Shown here piece after piece: positions 11,501 through 24,927 of a DNA stretch of 53,756 nt. Position 1 is the first letter of the stretch. Each line of letters opens with the position of its first letter. The notes beneath the pieces were generated by a model that did not search any database, was not told the origin of the DNA, and was given only the letters and a program-made list of their open reading frames with translations. The stretch comes from Aaosphaeria pasadenensis (taxonomy: Eukaryota > Ascomycota > Dothideomycetes > Pleosporales): contig JAKLMB010000061.1 of assembly GCA_022813625.1 (NCBI GenBank), positions 1 through 53,756 of the forward strand, in the 5' to 3' direction. The translations under genes and the position numbers were made by a program.

Positions 11501-14500
11501 GCAACGGTATCGGGAAGTTTATGATCCTTATCCCAAGCTGCAGTATCAGAAGGGTCCGGATTTGGAAGTGAGCCAACATGCGACAACCCCCAAAAGATTG
11601 GATATCGCACGAAAGATCGCTTGCCATACTTTTTCGAGACACCAACGGCGCCAAAACCTCGTTGGTGGATGCGAAGGTAGCTTGCTGCGGCATGAAGCAA
11701 ATTGAAGACTTCTCCGAACTGAACGTACTTTCTAACGATATCCTGGCTTAGACTGAATACTCTGCATATTTCGTCCATGTCCTCGGAACGTTTTATTGAC
11801 CATAGACCTTGAAACTCTGCATTGTGGAGAGACAAACAGCAAGGCAGCGTAACGGACGGGAGGAGATACAAAGGAGCTAGGGCCCCATGATAGTCGTTGA
11901 TGTGATAAATGTCGATTTCAGGAAAACGGCGTATCGTCTCTGCAATGCATTGGTTCCATGCAGAATAGTATATCGCACTCTCCAAGTCGTCCATGCGGGA
12001 TGGGTATGGCTCATTTTTGGTTTGGTGGCGGAAAACTGGTGCATCCAAAAGAACAAATGTAATGTTCTGGTAGCGATGATACTGAACGGAGATATTGTAT
12101 ATCTGCCCCATAACCATGATGTTCATAGGTTCACCAACTTCATCCACTGGATAGTTGACACCGCCAACGCAAGGCACAACCCAGATCAGGTTATGGTGTT
12201 GAAGGTTCTTGCCCATCAGTGCGGCCATCACTCCAAGTCCACCAATCTTGACCTTGATTCTCCAATCTTCAATTTCATATTCCATCGTTGCGATGAGTAC
12301 ATTGCGTCGTCGTTGAAGTCCAACATCAATGACGACGTCTTCGCCTCGCTGATCGTGTGCTGTCATTGGTTTTCGCCCATAGAAAGACGCACTAGCTCTA
12401 CTTCTGAAAGTAATTGGCGGGAGTCCTTGAAACCCACTCGCACTTTTTATGCGCCTGTTTTCGAAGCCAAGCTCGTTGAATTTGACATGGTAGAATGACT
12501 TCACAAATAACCAGACCGCCAGTGAGCCGGTACCGAGGGGTACAATAGCGAGAAGAATGGCTATTATCAACTGAGTCCAGGCTGAACCAACAGGTTCAAA
12601 GCTATAGCGTAGATCTCCATCGTTTGCAATGATTCTTACGCCAACATATGGCATGCCTGGATCAGTGATGTTGATGACATTCTTCCCCAAACTGGTCGGT
12701 GGGAGAAAATCGAGAACCCCGTCACGGTCTATATCACCATACATCTTGGACTTGTCAGGTTGGCCATCGGGGTTAATTCCCCATGTACTGAGGATCGCAT
12801 CCGTGGGATACTCTGTCATGATGTCAAATGACCATTGACCAATGCCCGTATAATGCATAGAGTCTGGCAGGCCTGAATCAAATCCGTAAAGATTCCATGG
12901 GCCTGTGACATGCATGTGTGGCCATCTTCGGGAAATGTGTACTCCTACATCGCCATGCTGAACATGCTCCATACTACCAGCTTTCTCGCTCCAATATCGA
13001 ATTATCACATGCTCGCCGGCCCACTTTTGATCCTTGGTGCCGACCCATGATTGTCGTTGGATCGTTGAATTTTGGCCAGTGTAATTCTTCCAGTCGCTCC
13101 ATGTTTTTCCCCAGTTGAGCGTGTACTGCCACTTGTCAGCACCCGTTGCCTTATGAACTACAGTTAGCTCGCTGCTTTTGTGGTCAAGGTAAAGTAACGA
13201 GGTCGAGTAATTTGCGGTGATTGGAAAAACCATCGGGTTTTCGGGCCTGCCAATACGGAACATGAAGTGGTCTGTCGAATGAGTGTATAGGGGTTCATTT
13301 GAGAAGGTAGAGACATTAGTAACAGTGTACACGTGTATGCCGTCGTACACGTTCTCTAGTGTGCCTTTGAAAACCCATTGGGAAGCGATCTGTCCGACGT
13401 ATCGTTGTTTCTTAGGTGGGATTTTAGTACAAATCACGCTAGAAGCATCCAAACGAGCGACCTCGCCGGTGCCTGTAGACGATTGAATAGAGAAGCTACG
13501 GATTAGATCTTGGCAATTCATCTCGCTCGAAAAGTAGATCTCAATTGGTATTGTTTGAGCGCTTGAAACTCCCGATCTCGAAACAAGGCGTTGATCATGT
13601 CCTGGAACTACGCCGGTAATGGTGGGACGAGGGTGAATGAACATCTCTCTCGGGACGAAAAGTTTATAATCCCAAGGTTGCATTTCAATGCTGCTTATGC
13701 ACCCATTGAAATCGGTTGAGTTCTCGATGCCGAGTTTGGCGTTAGATGTCTCAAGCACAATTTCTTCGTACGGATAGAACAAATTCTTAACGATGGTATG
13801 CTGGGGGAACGGCGCTAGCAGGGCCTTGTCTTGATCGTGGCAATCGAAAGTGTAATTGACCGTCTTGTTGTCATTTGAATACACGATCCAGACACCTTGA
13901 TTGCCGGCATCACCCGTGTTGGAAAAGTCCTGCACATCTGGGAAGCGGCCCCGGTAGATACTCCAAATTCCCATAGGTGAAGGCATCCCAAGACTGCCAT
14001 GCAGATAAATATTGTGCAATTGGCTAGACAACGTCTGGAGGTATGCGCCTTCATTGAGAATTGTATATTGGTCGCGAAGCTCGTAATGCCTCTTCAATAT
14101 GTTGCGCATAAAGTGTGATGGATCTCGATGATCCAAACTGACGGAGTCGTCTCCACAGCCATGCAGGGCTTTGTCAAATGGCAAATCCACGTATACCTCC
14201 GCACCCAGCTTGTAGCAGCCATGTAACTGCCAGGCCCTCTGGGACGCCATGGGGGTTCGCCCAAAAACGTAGTCAGCTGCTTGATTTTCAAGAATATACG
14301 ATTCTTGTTCTTCGCCCCACAGCTGAAAAGGTGCCCCCGGCATCATTAGATTTGCAATGAAAAGTCCAATCAAATGTCTCTGGGTTCCGTTTGCAAGAGC
14401 CGGCCAGCGGAATACATTTTGGTTCGTCATACCCCATAGATGGCGTGGATCGAATTCGCCAGTGTAAGCATTTGCCATATCTTCGTGCAGGAGAAGGTCG

Positions 14501-15949
14501 TGCCAAAGCGCAACAAAGTCAACGCCCTCGAGACCGATAGGTCCATCTAGACCGAGAAATCGTGTCATCGCACCGTAAAATGGATAGTGAAAAGCGTCTC
14601 CATCCAATGCGACAGAACCGAACGGGCGAAGATATTTGCCTTGGTCCTTGACATTGATCGATGCTACTGCCTGCGACATGTTATCGAACGCCATACTAGG
14701 CTCCTTTCCCCGCCCGACCAGCAAAGAAGCGTAAGGAATCTTGCTGACGATCTCACCAACGATGAGAAAGTTTTCTTTGCCGAACCGCTTTGCGCATGCT
14801 CTTTGGTGATCGGACCATTTTGCATGGACATCAATCGGCGTTTGGGCGGCTTTATCCATACGGAAACCATCAATGTCGAGCATGGCAATCTGAATGCATG
14901 AAAAATGCATTATCTTTTCGAGGACATCATTGCGCCAGGTTCGAAGGCGATCCTGCACACCTGCAAATTTGGCCAACTGAGTTTCCCAGATTGGAACTTC
15001 GCCAACACCTTTCATGTCGCCATACTGCGTGCGATTAGTTCTGTGATTATACTGTATGTAAAGGGAGACTACATGAAGCGAAAAGAGCGTGAAGAGTTCT
15101 GATTAACTCTTGTTGTGGATTGAGAGTGACGAACCTGATCAAACTCGCTGTCTCTGCACTCAAGATCCATTGCATCGATTACAGATTGATTCCGAAGACG
15201 ATAACCATCTTCACCCCACATACGTGGGTATTCGCACGATGTATTGATCCTGTTGCTAATTTGGAAATCGTGGTATTGTCGGCTTGTTTTATATGTTACA
15301 TCATACTCGCCCCATTTGAAAGGAGCGGTGACGTTTTCGGAGCCTACCCACTGTAGCAAGTCTCCCATTGTACCTAGCGTATTATCAAGTATCACATACA
15401 TGCTTCGTGCATGTATTTCAGTGATGAGTGCTCGCCAGTCTTCAATTAGACCATGATGGTGATCAAGTAAGGTGAAATCCAAGGCACCGAATCCATCTGA
15501 TGACCACGGCATATTGATGAAGGGTGTGCCAGAAAGATATATACACTGTCATTACTTGTGTGAGCAGGAAGTGAAGCTCAATAATCTCCTTGACTCACTT
15601 TGATTCCCATTCCTTGGATGTAGTCCAAGTTATTCATCAGCCCTTTGGCATCACCTCCAAAGCGGAATTGGTTGCTTTGCCAATCGTGCTCAAAGATGGT
15701 GTCGTTGGCTTCATTGTTCGTTGGATCACCATCTACATATCGATCGAGAGTAAGAACGTAGAAAGGGAATCTCCAGTTCTTGGGTGACGGATGAAAGGTG
15801 TGATTCTCCCACTCTCCCCAATAGTCTAGTGGGTCAATTGCCGTCTTGTTCAAATTGAGATTGTATCCCTCATGTTCGGGGTCATAACGGAGGGAAATCA
15901 CAGATAGAACGAGGCATAGAAGGGACAACAAATTGCTTGGGGCACCCAT
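8523..15949 (-). CDS. Cell-wall alpha-1,3-glucan synthase
   Basis: Exons in transcript order: 15949-15599, 15545-15135, 15024-11419 and 11369-8523, giving about 2404 aa, the normal length for the Ags/Mok family. A hydrophobic N-terminus acts as signal peptide or anchor. Residues about 40-560 form an extracellular GH13 amylase-like domain: LDIDGFRMDKA (nucleophile D311), LIVGEI (E345) and a later SLDHRDPS. One transmembrane helix follows near residue 1090 (IIAILLAIVPLGTGSLAVWL). A cytosolic GT5 glycogen/starch-synthase domain starts near 1160, with the ADP/UDP-glucose loop KIGGLG and the C-terminal EPFGLVAVEFG. A Ser/Pro-rich linker leads to a polytopic C-terminus with about ten helices. The enzyme polymerises alpha-1,3-glucan from UDP-glucose at the plasma membrane; the GH13 part is thought to join chains outside. 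The introns are 49-110 nt. No breaks are seen. Confidence 0.96.
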
Positions 15950-18900
15950 TGTCGCCGATCAGCTACTCGATCAAGCAAGTTTGCAGGAGCAAGGTGAGAG
16001 AAAAGGCTGATCTTGGCACTGATACTCTGGCTCTTGCATTGTTCTTATGTCTAGTGAAATCGTCTCTTCACGCCTACAGAATATTTCGTGGGCACACACG
16101 GTGGCACAGGAAACCCTGCAGCGACATGCACAAGACCGTGGCCTGGAGCGACTGAGTACCATGAAAGGGTGCTAAAATGGGCAGATACAACATCAATTGA
16201 GAATGACAGATGGTTCCAGCCGGAGTCAGACAGATGGGAACAGCGGGGGAGTCATGGGTCTACCAGCCATGGGCAGCGTATGGCAGGAAACTGTTACCCG
16301 ATTAATTACAGTTTTGGGGAATCAGATATGCGTGAAGGCAATCGCGGCCTGTTGAGGATGATTTCTACCATGTTAATCTAGCATTGAATCGATTCAGTGG
16401 TCTGGGAATCTTGCCGACCGAAGCCAATATCGAAGGCTGGAGCCAAAAACATTTGTATCAAAAAGGGCCTTGGCTTGACAGTGCAGTTCACCGCGATGGT
16501 CAGGATCTTCAAACTGTCGATTGACGAAGGGAGTAAGGATTTCTCCGGCCAGGGGTACAGAATAGTCAAGCAATTAACCTTAACAAAGAAGCTGTTTGGC
16601 TTTGAAGGCCCCAGTTGCATGTAGCCATTCATTTTGTGAGAATCCATCTCAGACTTCTTGGCATTGGAAACAATAAGCATATCGGATAAATATGCAGCGG
16701 CTTTTGCAATGTGCCCCATGCCGCATCTCGGGAGCCGCATCAGGATGTTGCAATCTATCCGCCCTGCCTAGTTCCCCCGACACAAATCAGGTACCGAATG
16801 GAGAACTATGATCTCCTCACGCCTGTCGAAACTGCTCACTCCTTATCCGCGCATGCAATTGCAGTCTTAGTCCGCAATGGAAAGTTTACATCCATCTTTA
16901 CACACCAGAGCTGCTGACACTATTCTTGTTGACTGATGCAATTCGTCGCATTCACGTTTTCATCAGGAGCTATATCGGCGATTGTGTGGTAGCACCCGCG
17001 CCCGCACGGCACGTCCCGTGTCCCGCTGTGTAGTGGCGACACATTGTTGCAGACTCTGTAGATTTATTGGCTCTGCAGAAAGTTAGATTGGTTTCAGTTT
17101 ACCTCTGAAGTAATTGGGTCTTGCGAAGTTGTTGAGACGCAACATCAACCAGATCTGTTTGTCCAATCTAGTTAAATGGTGCAGTTCTCGATTGCAGATT
17201 ATCAAGTCAATAACTTCTCACACTCACATTTAAGAATATGGTTTGCTCGCCTTGACAAAGACTTAGACAAAGTTGGAAAGCTTGTTGACTTACTCAGCGT
17301 TATTCTTTGATGACTGTGTCAGAAGATGACTTCAGAGACGACATCATTGAGCGCATTAGATCATTCAATATGGTAAATAGTCTTTGGCTACCAATGTAGA
17401 AAATACTTTAAGGCAGCACGGTCAAAATGGATAGTACGAGAATTGTTCGGAATCCCATAGCTCTAGAGTGGGGAATCTTGAATCAGTATGGCTTCTACTG
17501 AAGTGCACGAATTGACAACAATATGTGAAACAGAATCCGGTGGATCTCAACATGCTGGGTTATGCTCTGGGGCTGAGGCCTTCGGGGAGATTACTTTCTA
17601 TGTTCCTCAGCATTGGAAAAAAATAGTTATATCGAGGGTACTAGATGGGACATCATATAGAGGCGAGGCTTCCAATATTAGACGCCGGTTGAAGGCACAG
17701 CGAGTATCTCGCAAAAGGAAGCTGAATCCTCATAGTGGTACAGGCATTATTCGATTGTGATGGGAATCTAGTGGGGCCTGAGCTGTCTTCTGCGCTCGGT
17801 TTGATGCAGGGCCAGGGTTACGCAACACCGAGATCCGAGCGAATTTAGAATGCGATGCTGTGCTATGCTGCGACAAACTATGTGGATGCCGAACATCATG
17901 CAGTCGGCGCTTCTGTTCCCATAAGCCGCATTCTCCACCTACAAGTGCCAAGGAAGCTCTGATTAAAGATGATGTACCAGCCATGCGCGACCACTAGTAC
18001 ACCATCTGTTTGCTTAGATTATGTTTTGCGATGGTGCAAGTCGCATCGAAGTAGCAAGCAAACACAGGAACAGTATTGCCCCAAGCGTTGTTTCTCAGCA
18101 TGGTTCAGTATTGATCATTAGGTTTATTCGATGGCGGTCATAGAATTGTGAAGGGATGTGGAGTTATGTCTCCTCAAAAACAGTTCCCTGTCGTGCCCGG
18201 AATTTTTAAGTTTGCCGTGATCATCACCAAGCGGATGTGGGCTTGTAGTACTACTGCAAACATATATTGTTAGCCTTACTACGCAGGACAGTACGTCCAT
18301 CAGTCACTGCGGAGGCGGAATGATGGTTTCGTAGATGTATAGTCCGGCAAAACATGATGGAACATAATTTTGATCCTTGCCACAACCACTTCGTAGTTCC
18401 GCTTGGCCTCGCTTTACACACTGCAGAATTGGTTCGTTGGTGTAAACACCAACTTGCCTGACAGGGCATGACAGTCAACGAGTATGCGTGCAACCACAAC
18501 AGAACGGATAGCTGTAACGCCCTAAGCGATAGTAATAATGAGACTGTTAAGAGGGGTAGGATGAGCGCCGGGTAGATATTCCGATGGTGGATGGGTGATT
18601 GAGTTGAGTGGACGGGAGTCTGGAGAAGCTGTAAGCTGTAGTTACTGGCCTACTCATATGAAGGCTACATAATGCCTTACTACCCAGTACCTAGGAAGCA
18701 TCTACACAGTGCCACATACGCACAGTTACCTAGGTAGTTATATTAAGGTACCCTGTTTGAACCGATCCGCCTTCGCACCAGTAGGAAGGAACCTGTACTG
18801 ATCCTGTTTGGGGCTGGAGAAGTTTTGCCGTTCCGGGAAATGTGTATTACCCCGTTCTCGTTCCCTTTTTCAAAACGGTACTACATGGTACATACAACAA

Positions 18901-20002
18901 GAGAAGATTGAGGTAGGTGTTTCGATATTGGTGCCATAGACCATGTACGATCTCACTCGCGTGGTCACAAATTTACTATCCACGGCAAGAGTAATGGCTT
19001 GCCATGAAAACCACATTTTAGGTTCTATCGCACAGAGTTGGCCGCTTTCCGGCCAGATCCACAATTTGTCTATGGTATGGTTTTGTCAACCACCGATGAA
19101 TACCTGGTTCGATTGAATTTTCAACTACCGGATACGTACTTGCAAGTTGGCCTTTCATGGAAGGATTGTTCCCATCATAACATCATGTGTAACATGTTTG
19201 TGTAGGACCATGACCTTTGCGCGTATCCACCGCTCGTACGAATCTGTACATGTTATGGCAGGACACAGCCATGACGTCAATCGAAGATCAAGGGGAATGA
19301 GGGGATACACAAGAAGTTCCAGTGCCCGCACAAGAATCGGCTGTGCCACCATGTTAAAACGATAATCATCTTCGCTTCTCTGTTGAATGATGAAGTCAAG
19401 CTTTCGTTGTTAGGCTTTGGTACGTGCAGCAAAGAAAGCCAAGGTCACACAATGTACCTCAACGTCTCGGCTAGGTCCCAGTGGCCCCGCAACAGTTTGA
19501 CACGAGTCTAACCGCCTATAGGCAATATTTGAATAAAAACAACAGAATCCTCCGCGCCTTTGTCGTGACTGGTTACTGATCGCGGAAACTAGAATCTACG
19601 AAGTCTGAAGCGAAAGGGTGCATTATTTTATGGTCTGTTCATTCAAGCTCATCATCTATCGGCTTAAATTGCCGTCGCAGACCCCGGTATTGAGTATTGG
19701 TTACTTGGACGTGATGTTTTGTTACCATCCTGGCGGCCGCTCGGGTTTAGGTCTTTGCTTATATGCGGGCGGAGATAAAAGTACATGATCTGACCAACAA
19801 AGCCGGGTGTCGGACTTGAGCCTCTTGACGACACGGACGAAGATCGCAGGCCTGGTCCGACGCGCACTGGTATATGAGTGACATATAAATTCGACGGTGC
19901 ACCTGGTAGAGAACATGATACCAACAATTCGTGCATCAACCCTCGAGAATTACACAGTACACTCAAACTCGTACCCATCGTTCTCTCTTCGGAACAACAG
20001 AA
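15950..20002. other. 4 kb intergenic region between two divergent genes
   Basis: This lies between the starts of the glucan synthase (minus) and the dehydrogenase (plus), so it carries both promoters. Small ORFs (for example 16378-16740 minus, 17488-17760 plus) have no recognisable motif. A 10 bp palindrome TACCTAGGTA lies at 18727-18736 with a related CCTAGG nearby. An ATATAAAT box lies at 19883-19890, about 115 nt before the dehydrogenase start. I recognise no RNA gene or transposon. Confidence 0.45.
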
Positions 20003-20764
20003 ATGGCCGCACCCCAACGCATTATACTGGTTACTGGTGCCAATACCGGCATTGGTCTCGAGACGTCCTACAGTCTGGCATCGGCATCGTCAGAAAATCA
20101 TGTTCTCCTAGGCGCAAGAACGGCAGAGAAAGGAGAGAAAGCCGTCATAGAACTTCAGAATCGCAAAATTCTAGGCACAGTTAGCTTTCTTCAGGTCGAT
20201 GTGACTAGCGATGACTCTATTGCTGCTGCCGCAAACAAAATCGAGGCCGACTTTGGGCGTCTTGACGTTCTTGTCAACAACGCTGGCATCGCCCTCATCC
20301 AGAAGCCGTCCCGCGAGACTCTACGGGCAACCTTCGAGACGAACGTATTCGGCCCAATGCTTCTCACACAGGCCTTGGCACATCTTTTGCAAAAGTCTAA
20401 AGATCCTCGTATCATCAATGTTACCTCTGAATTAGGAAGCACTACTGGACGAACGGATTGGACGAACCCTTTCAGCGCGGTTCCAGGCGATGAATATCGC
20501 ATGAGCAAGAGTGCTCTTAACATGCTGACGACATGTCAGTCTTGGAACTTCAAGGATTGGGAAAATCCAGCCAAAGTCTGGTCCTTCTGCCCAGGCTTCG
20601 TCGTCACCGACTTAACAGGGGCAGACCAGAGACAGACTAGAAGGGACATGGGTGCCGAAGAACCATCAACCAGCGCGCAGGGAATACTGGAACTGGTTGA
20701 GGGGAAAAGAGATGCTGAAGCAAACTCTTTTGTCGGTAAATACGGAAAACAAATTCCCTGGTAG
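20003..20764 (+). CDS. Short-chain dehydrogenase/reductase
   Basis: Single exon, 253 aa, a typical classical SDR length. The Rossmann cofactor motif TGANTGIG is at residues 11-18, NNAG is in the middle, the catalytic Ser is in INVTSELG, and the catalytic YxxxK is in YRMSK. A following CPGFVVTDLTG matches the family's PG-x-V-x-T segment. The acidic residue usual for NAD preference is not obvious; ARTAEKG after the second strand suggests NADP(H). The start at 20003 was preferred to an upstream in-frame ATG at 19931 because the fold begins at once (MAAPQRIILVTG) and the extra 24 residues look like leader. No signal peptide, so probably cytosolic. It resembles carbonyl-reductase-like fungal SDRs; the substrate cannot be deduced. 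Confidence 0.92.
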   Translation: MAAPQRIILVTGANTGIGLETSYSLASASSENHVLLGARTAEKGEKAVIELQNRKILGTVSFLQVDVTSDDSIAAAANKIEADFGRLDVLVNNAGIALIQKPSRETLRATFETNVFGPMLLTQALAHLLQKSKDPRIINVTSELGSTTGRTDWTNPFSAVPGDEYRMSKSALNMLTTCQSWNFKDWENPAKVWSFCPGFVVTDLTGADQRQTRRDMGAEEPSTSAQGILELVEGKRDAEANSFVGKYGKQIPW

Positions 20765-21908
20765 TTGGTACTGCCTGTAGAGTTGGGACAACGTTATGAG
20801 CAGTAAAGTTCGCTGTGGTTTCGCTTAGATGAGACAGCGTCGATCGCCATACAACACTCTCGATAGACTGTTAGATATAGGATGCCGGGACTGACCTAGT
20901 TATATATGTTCGGCAAGAATGTAGTAACAATGGTGCCACACATGATAGGATCCGAACATCTTTTACCGATGTGCAAGAAATCCTCGCAGATGGAACTTCC
21001 ACGTGCTGGATGGATAAGACCTTAAGAAACTACAGCCACAGGAGTGGCGATCTTCACCCCTATGGCTAACAAGATTCCTCGGATCATTTTTCTTTGCTTT
21101 GGATTACCTCTCATCCCTGACTGTCGATGGTGTGATACTTGTTATGGTGATCCATCAATGATAGCTTGCTGGAACGGTACGCCGCCAGGCCAATATCGTC
21201 AAGTCATCTCCGTATCACAATGAAATGTGAAAGAAACTGAATAATAGAATAGTATGTTTGATATAAGAAGTGCAGTATATACTTGACGCGACAGTTAACC
21301 TTCTGTTTGTGCGTTGGAATCCTACGTATTGAGTTCGCAGGTAGAATTTCGATTGGGAGAGTAGTGTTCGGCCAACCGTTAAGACATTTTTGTATTTCAG
21401 GATTCACTAGCACTCTGGCTTGAATAGTTAGAGAACGCCAATGCCAAAGACAAGGCGTTGTTGCTGAGTTGAATATTGTCTTGTCTCTATTTGTATACCC
21501 TATTGAGTCCTCATAAATCCGCGAAGCGCAAACAACGTCTTTCATATCGACCCAGACTTAAATCACAAATTTTACGATGGCTTTATATATCATTCTACTT
21601 CCATCGGAGTCTGCAGAGTAAGATTCATGAATCAAATTGGAGTCTAACATCTTTAAATCCACTACTTTAGAGGTTTGGTCCGTCGCATGGTCCCTATGTA
21701 CCCCCACGTGGTGAGTGATGATGATAGGGTGGTCTAAGCGCGGTCCGATTTACGACGTCATGAGTCGCGACGGATAATCGTCACTCGCGCAAATCGATTC
21801 TTCGACACTGTGGCAGTTGCAATCGCAAGTTGAAAACGGCATACGAATGATTCATTCCCTGGTCGGTCCGAGGGCTCTTCCGATTGCCTGAGCCGACTTT
21901 CAACGAAG
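20765..21908. other. Intergenic region, no gene recognised
   Basis: 1.1 kb between the SDR and SAC genes, both on plus. A 113 aa minus-strand ORF (21204-21545) has no family motif and low-complexity hydrophobic ends. The last 200 nt should be the SAC promoter. Confidence 0.45.
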
Positions 21909-24900
21909 ATGCCAGGCCTAGTGCGCAAGCTTCTCATCTTCGCTGCTGTTGATGGAATCATCCTTCAGCCAGCCCCGCCGCGCAATCATCCGCCCACCAC
22001 TCAGCAAGCTATAAAGATAGACTACAAGGGCAATGTCGGACCTCTACTCAAAGATAGACGTGATGCGGATACTGCTCCTGTCTCTCTCGAGGCCCAAGGG
22101 ATTGTTGGTCAGTCAAGCCCTCATCAGATCGTACGACGTTAACAATTAAACTTCATTCAAGGCATCCTAAAAATCGCTACGTCCTTCTTCCTGATATCTA
22201 TCAGCAGTCGTGAACAAGTCGCACAAATACGCGGGAAGCCAATATACAAGATCACCGATGTCGCACTGATACCGCTTGCCTCCCAGAAAGACGCCGATGA
22301 GGCCATTGTGGCTGCACAGGAACATCTGCGACGGCACAGGAACAACGTTGAAGGGGAAGATGACATCCACAGCGAAAGCGAGGACGAGGCGCCCAGCGTG
22401 ACAGATTCACTTGTTGACGAGCATGTATCTGCCCAAAAGGAGGTCAAAGATCCGATCACGGCACAGCTGTCGGTGGATAAGCGCACAAGTGTCGCAGAGG
22501 ATGTCATGCAGAAAAAAGGGCTGTATGGTCGGTTTGCAAACAAATGGTTCTCTAAGACGGGTTGGAGCGCCGATAGTAGACGCTCCCAGGGACTCAGTTC
22601 GGACGAAGATCTCACTCGCAAGAATGCAAACAAGGATGTCGACTCTACAGTACCCCCAACTGAGGAACAGCCAGCAAACACCCCAAACCCAGAGTCGCTG
22701 ACGGTGCAAGATGAGGACATCAAAGGGCCTATCAGTCCCGATGAGATCCCAAAGGCCTTTGAAGGATCGAACAGCTCTACGTCGACGTCTTTGCTTCCAA
22801 AGATACTTCGAACTACGAAGATGTATTTTGCGTCGGGAAACTTTTACTTCTCTTATGATTACGATCTATCGCATGGCATTGACAATCAGCAATCTAATTC
22901 CAGCGCTCCTCTATTTAGGCATTATGATCCTCTTGTAAGTAATTGCAATGCTTCTGATTGAATACTACTAATACGATTGAAAGTACTTCTGGAACCAGCA
23001 TATCATATCTCCATTCATCAATGCAGGTCAAACTAGCTTCGTTCTCCCAATCATTCAGGGATTTGTCGGCCAACGCCCTTTCAGTATCAAAATTGTGGAT
23101 AGTCGGGACAATAGTGTTATGATTGACCCCGATGCCACACCAGATGATATACAGCTACAGTCATGGAAAGACAAGAATACCGATTCAGACTCGGGTTCTG
23201 GCGTCGAAGTTCCTCTGGAGCCCTCCAACGGTAAAGCGTTTCTATTGACCTTGATTTCCCGAAGGTCAACGAAACGCGCCGGGCTTCGCTACCTCCGTAG
23301 AGGAGTCGATGATGAGGGTCACGCTGCTAACAGCGTAGAAACGGAACAAATCCTGTCGTCCCCAAACTGGGATTCCTTTGATGAAAAGTGTTTCTCCTTC
23401 ACACAATACCGGGGTTCGATACCACTGTTCTTCTCACAATCACCATATAGCCTTAAGCCCCAAGTGAACACGTGGGGATCGCCAGAAACAAATGCCCAAG
23501 CCTTTAAAGAGCACTTCGCAGATCTAACATCGAGATACGGGTCTATCTACTGTACTTCGCTAGTAGACAAACATGCAACGGAAGCCAAGATTGGTAATGC
23601 GTATGAAAGTCATGCCAGGCGACTTAATTCTGAAGGCGGTATTGATGGACAGGGGAGACAGCTGGGGTTCGAATGGTTTGATTTTCATAGTGTCTGCCGT
23701 GGCATGCACTTCGAGAAGGTTTCGATTCTTTTGGACACGTTGTCACCGTTCCTGAAAGAAAGCTCCTGGACAGAGATCGCAAACGGTGCCGTGGAAAAGA
23801 AGCAATCGGGTGTGTTGAGGACAAATTGCATGGATTGTCTAGATCGTACCAATGTTGTGCAATCTGCATGTGCAAGGGCAATATTGGAATCTCAACTCTC
23901 TGCAGGGAACTGTAACATCGATCTCCAGAATGACCCAAGTACAAGCTGGTTCAACAATCTGTGGGCCGACAACGGAGATGCAATCTCACGTCAGTATGCT
24001 GGTACTGCTGCACTCAAGGGTGACTTCACGCGAACACGTAAACGTCAGATCACCGGTGCCTTGACCGATTTTGGCCTGACTCTAACGAGGTACTACAACA
24101 ATATCGTTAACGACTACTTTGCACAAGCGGTCATTGACTATCTACTGGGACGTGCCACAGACTCAATATTCAGCGAGTTTGAAGCTGACATGAAGAGCTC
24201 GGATTACTTCATTGATGTTCGGAAGGTCCGACAAGCTGCTATCGAACGCTCTGCTGGCATCGTAATTGAAGATCAGGAGGAAGACCTCATCGCTGGCTGG
24301 ACGCTGTCTGCGCCCACCGCCGCTAATGAGCTGAAGACTGCGACATTTGAAGAAGCCGTGCTACTCCTTACTGAAAAAGCTTTGTATTTCTGCCGCCTTG
24401 ATTGGGGCACTGAAAAAGTACGCGAGTTTGAGCGTGTTGGATTAGAGCAGATCGACGGCATTTTCCGCGGAGTCTACATCACTAGTACCCTCGGTCGGAG
24501 GCATGTGGACGAACAGAAAAATGTAGGTTTCGTCGTGCGGTATCGATCAGACCCATCGCAAGAACTTGTGCGAAGAAACACCCGAAGTCTCGAATCGGAA
24601 GAGAAACACCAATCCACCACCAAGCAGGCCGAGGAAGAAGCAGGTCGATTTTTGGCATTCAAGGCGTTACCGCCACGCAGTACTCTACCTTCTGCTATCT
24701 CTCCCGAGGCTTCCGCTGAATCCGAAGTCGATGTTGTGAAGAATATTTCTGACGAAATAGCCAAGATCGCGAATCAGTTTCGAAGACGCGGAGTACTGGA
24801 CGAAGGCTTTGAGATCAAGGACATAGAACCAGAAGAGAAGGATATCATCAGCGCAGCGGATGCACGGAAGAGCACAGGATATCTAGAACAATTGGGCTAC

Positions 24901-24927
24901 TCATTGAAGAAGTTGGTATGGGCGTGA
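21909..24927 (+). CDS. SAC-domain phosphoinositide phosphatase with hSac2 domain
   Basis: Exons 21909-22107, 22162-22934 and 22984-24927 give 971 aa. The catalytic motif is the canonical C-x5-R of the Sac family, C606 to R612 within RTNCMDCLDRTNV. The N-terminal SAC lobe is split: after IRGKPIYKITDVALIPL comes an acidic, Ser-rich insert of roughly 190 residues, and the domain resumes at KMYFASGNFYFSYDYDLS. From about residue 760 there is an hSac2-type domain (GWTLSAP, then ALYFCRLDW and EQIDGIFRGVYI), which groups it with INPP5F/Sac2-like proteins rather than yeast Sac1. No C-terminal transmembrane pair is seen. Such enzymes remove phosphate, often the 4-phosphate, from phosphoinositides on endosomal or Golgi membranes. 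Family confident, lipid specificity inferred. Confidence 0.92.

Noticed and set aside
11887..12498. Plus-strand ORF of 203 codons
   Set aside because: It is antisense to the start of the glucan synthase GT5 region and has no motif of its own.
17488..17760. 90-codon plus ORF in the 4 kb gap
   Set aside because: It is too short and motif-free to support a gene; the basic C-terminus alone is not evidence.
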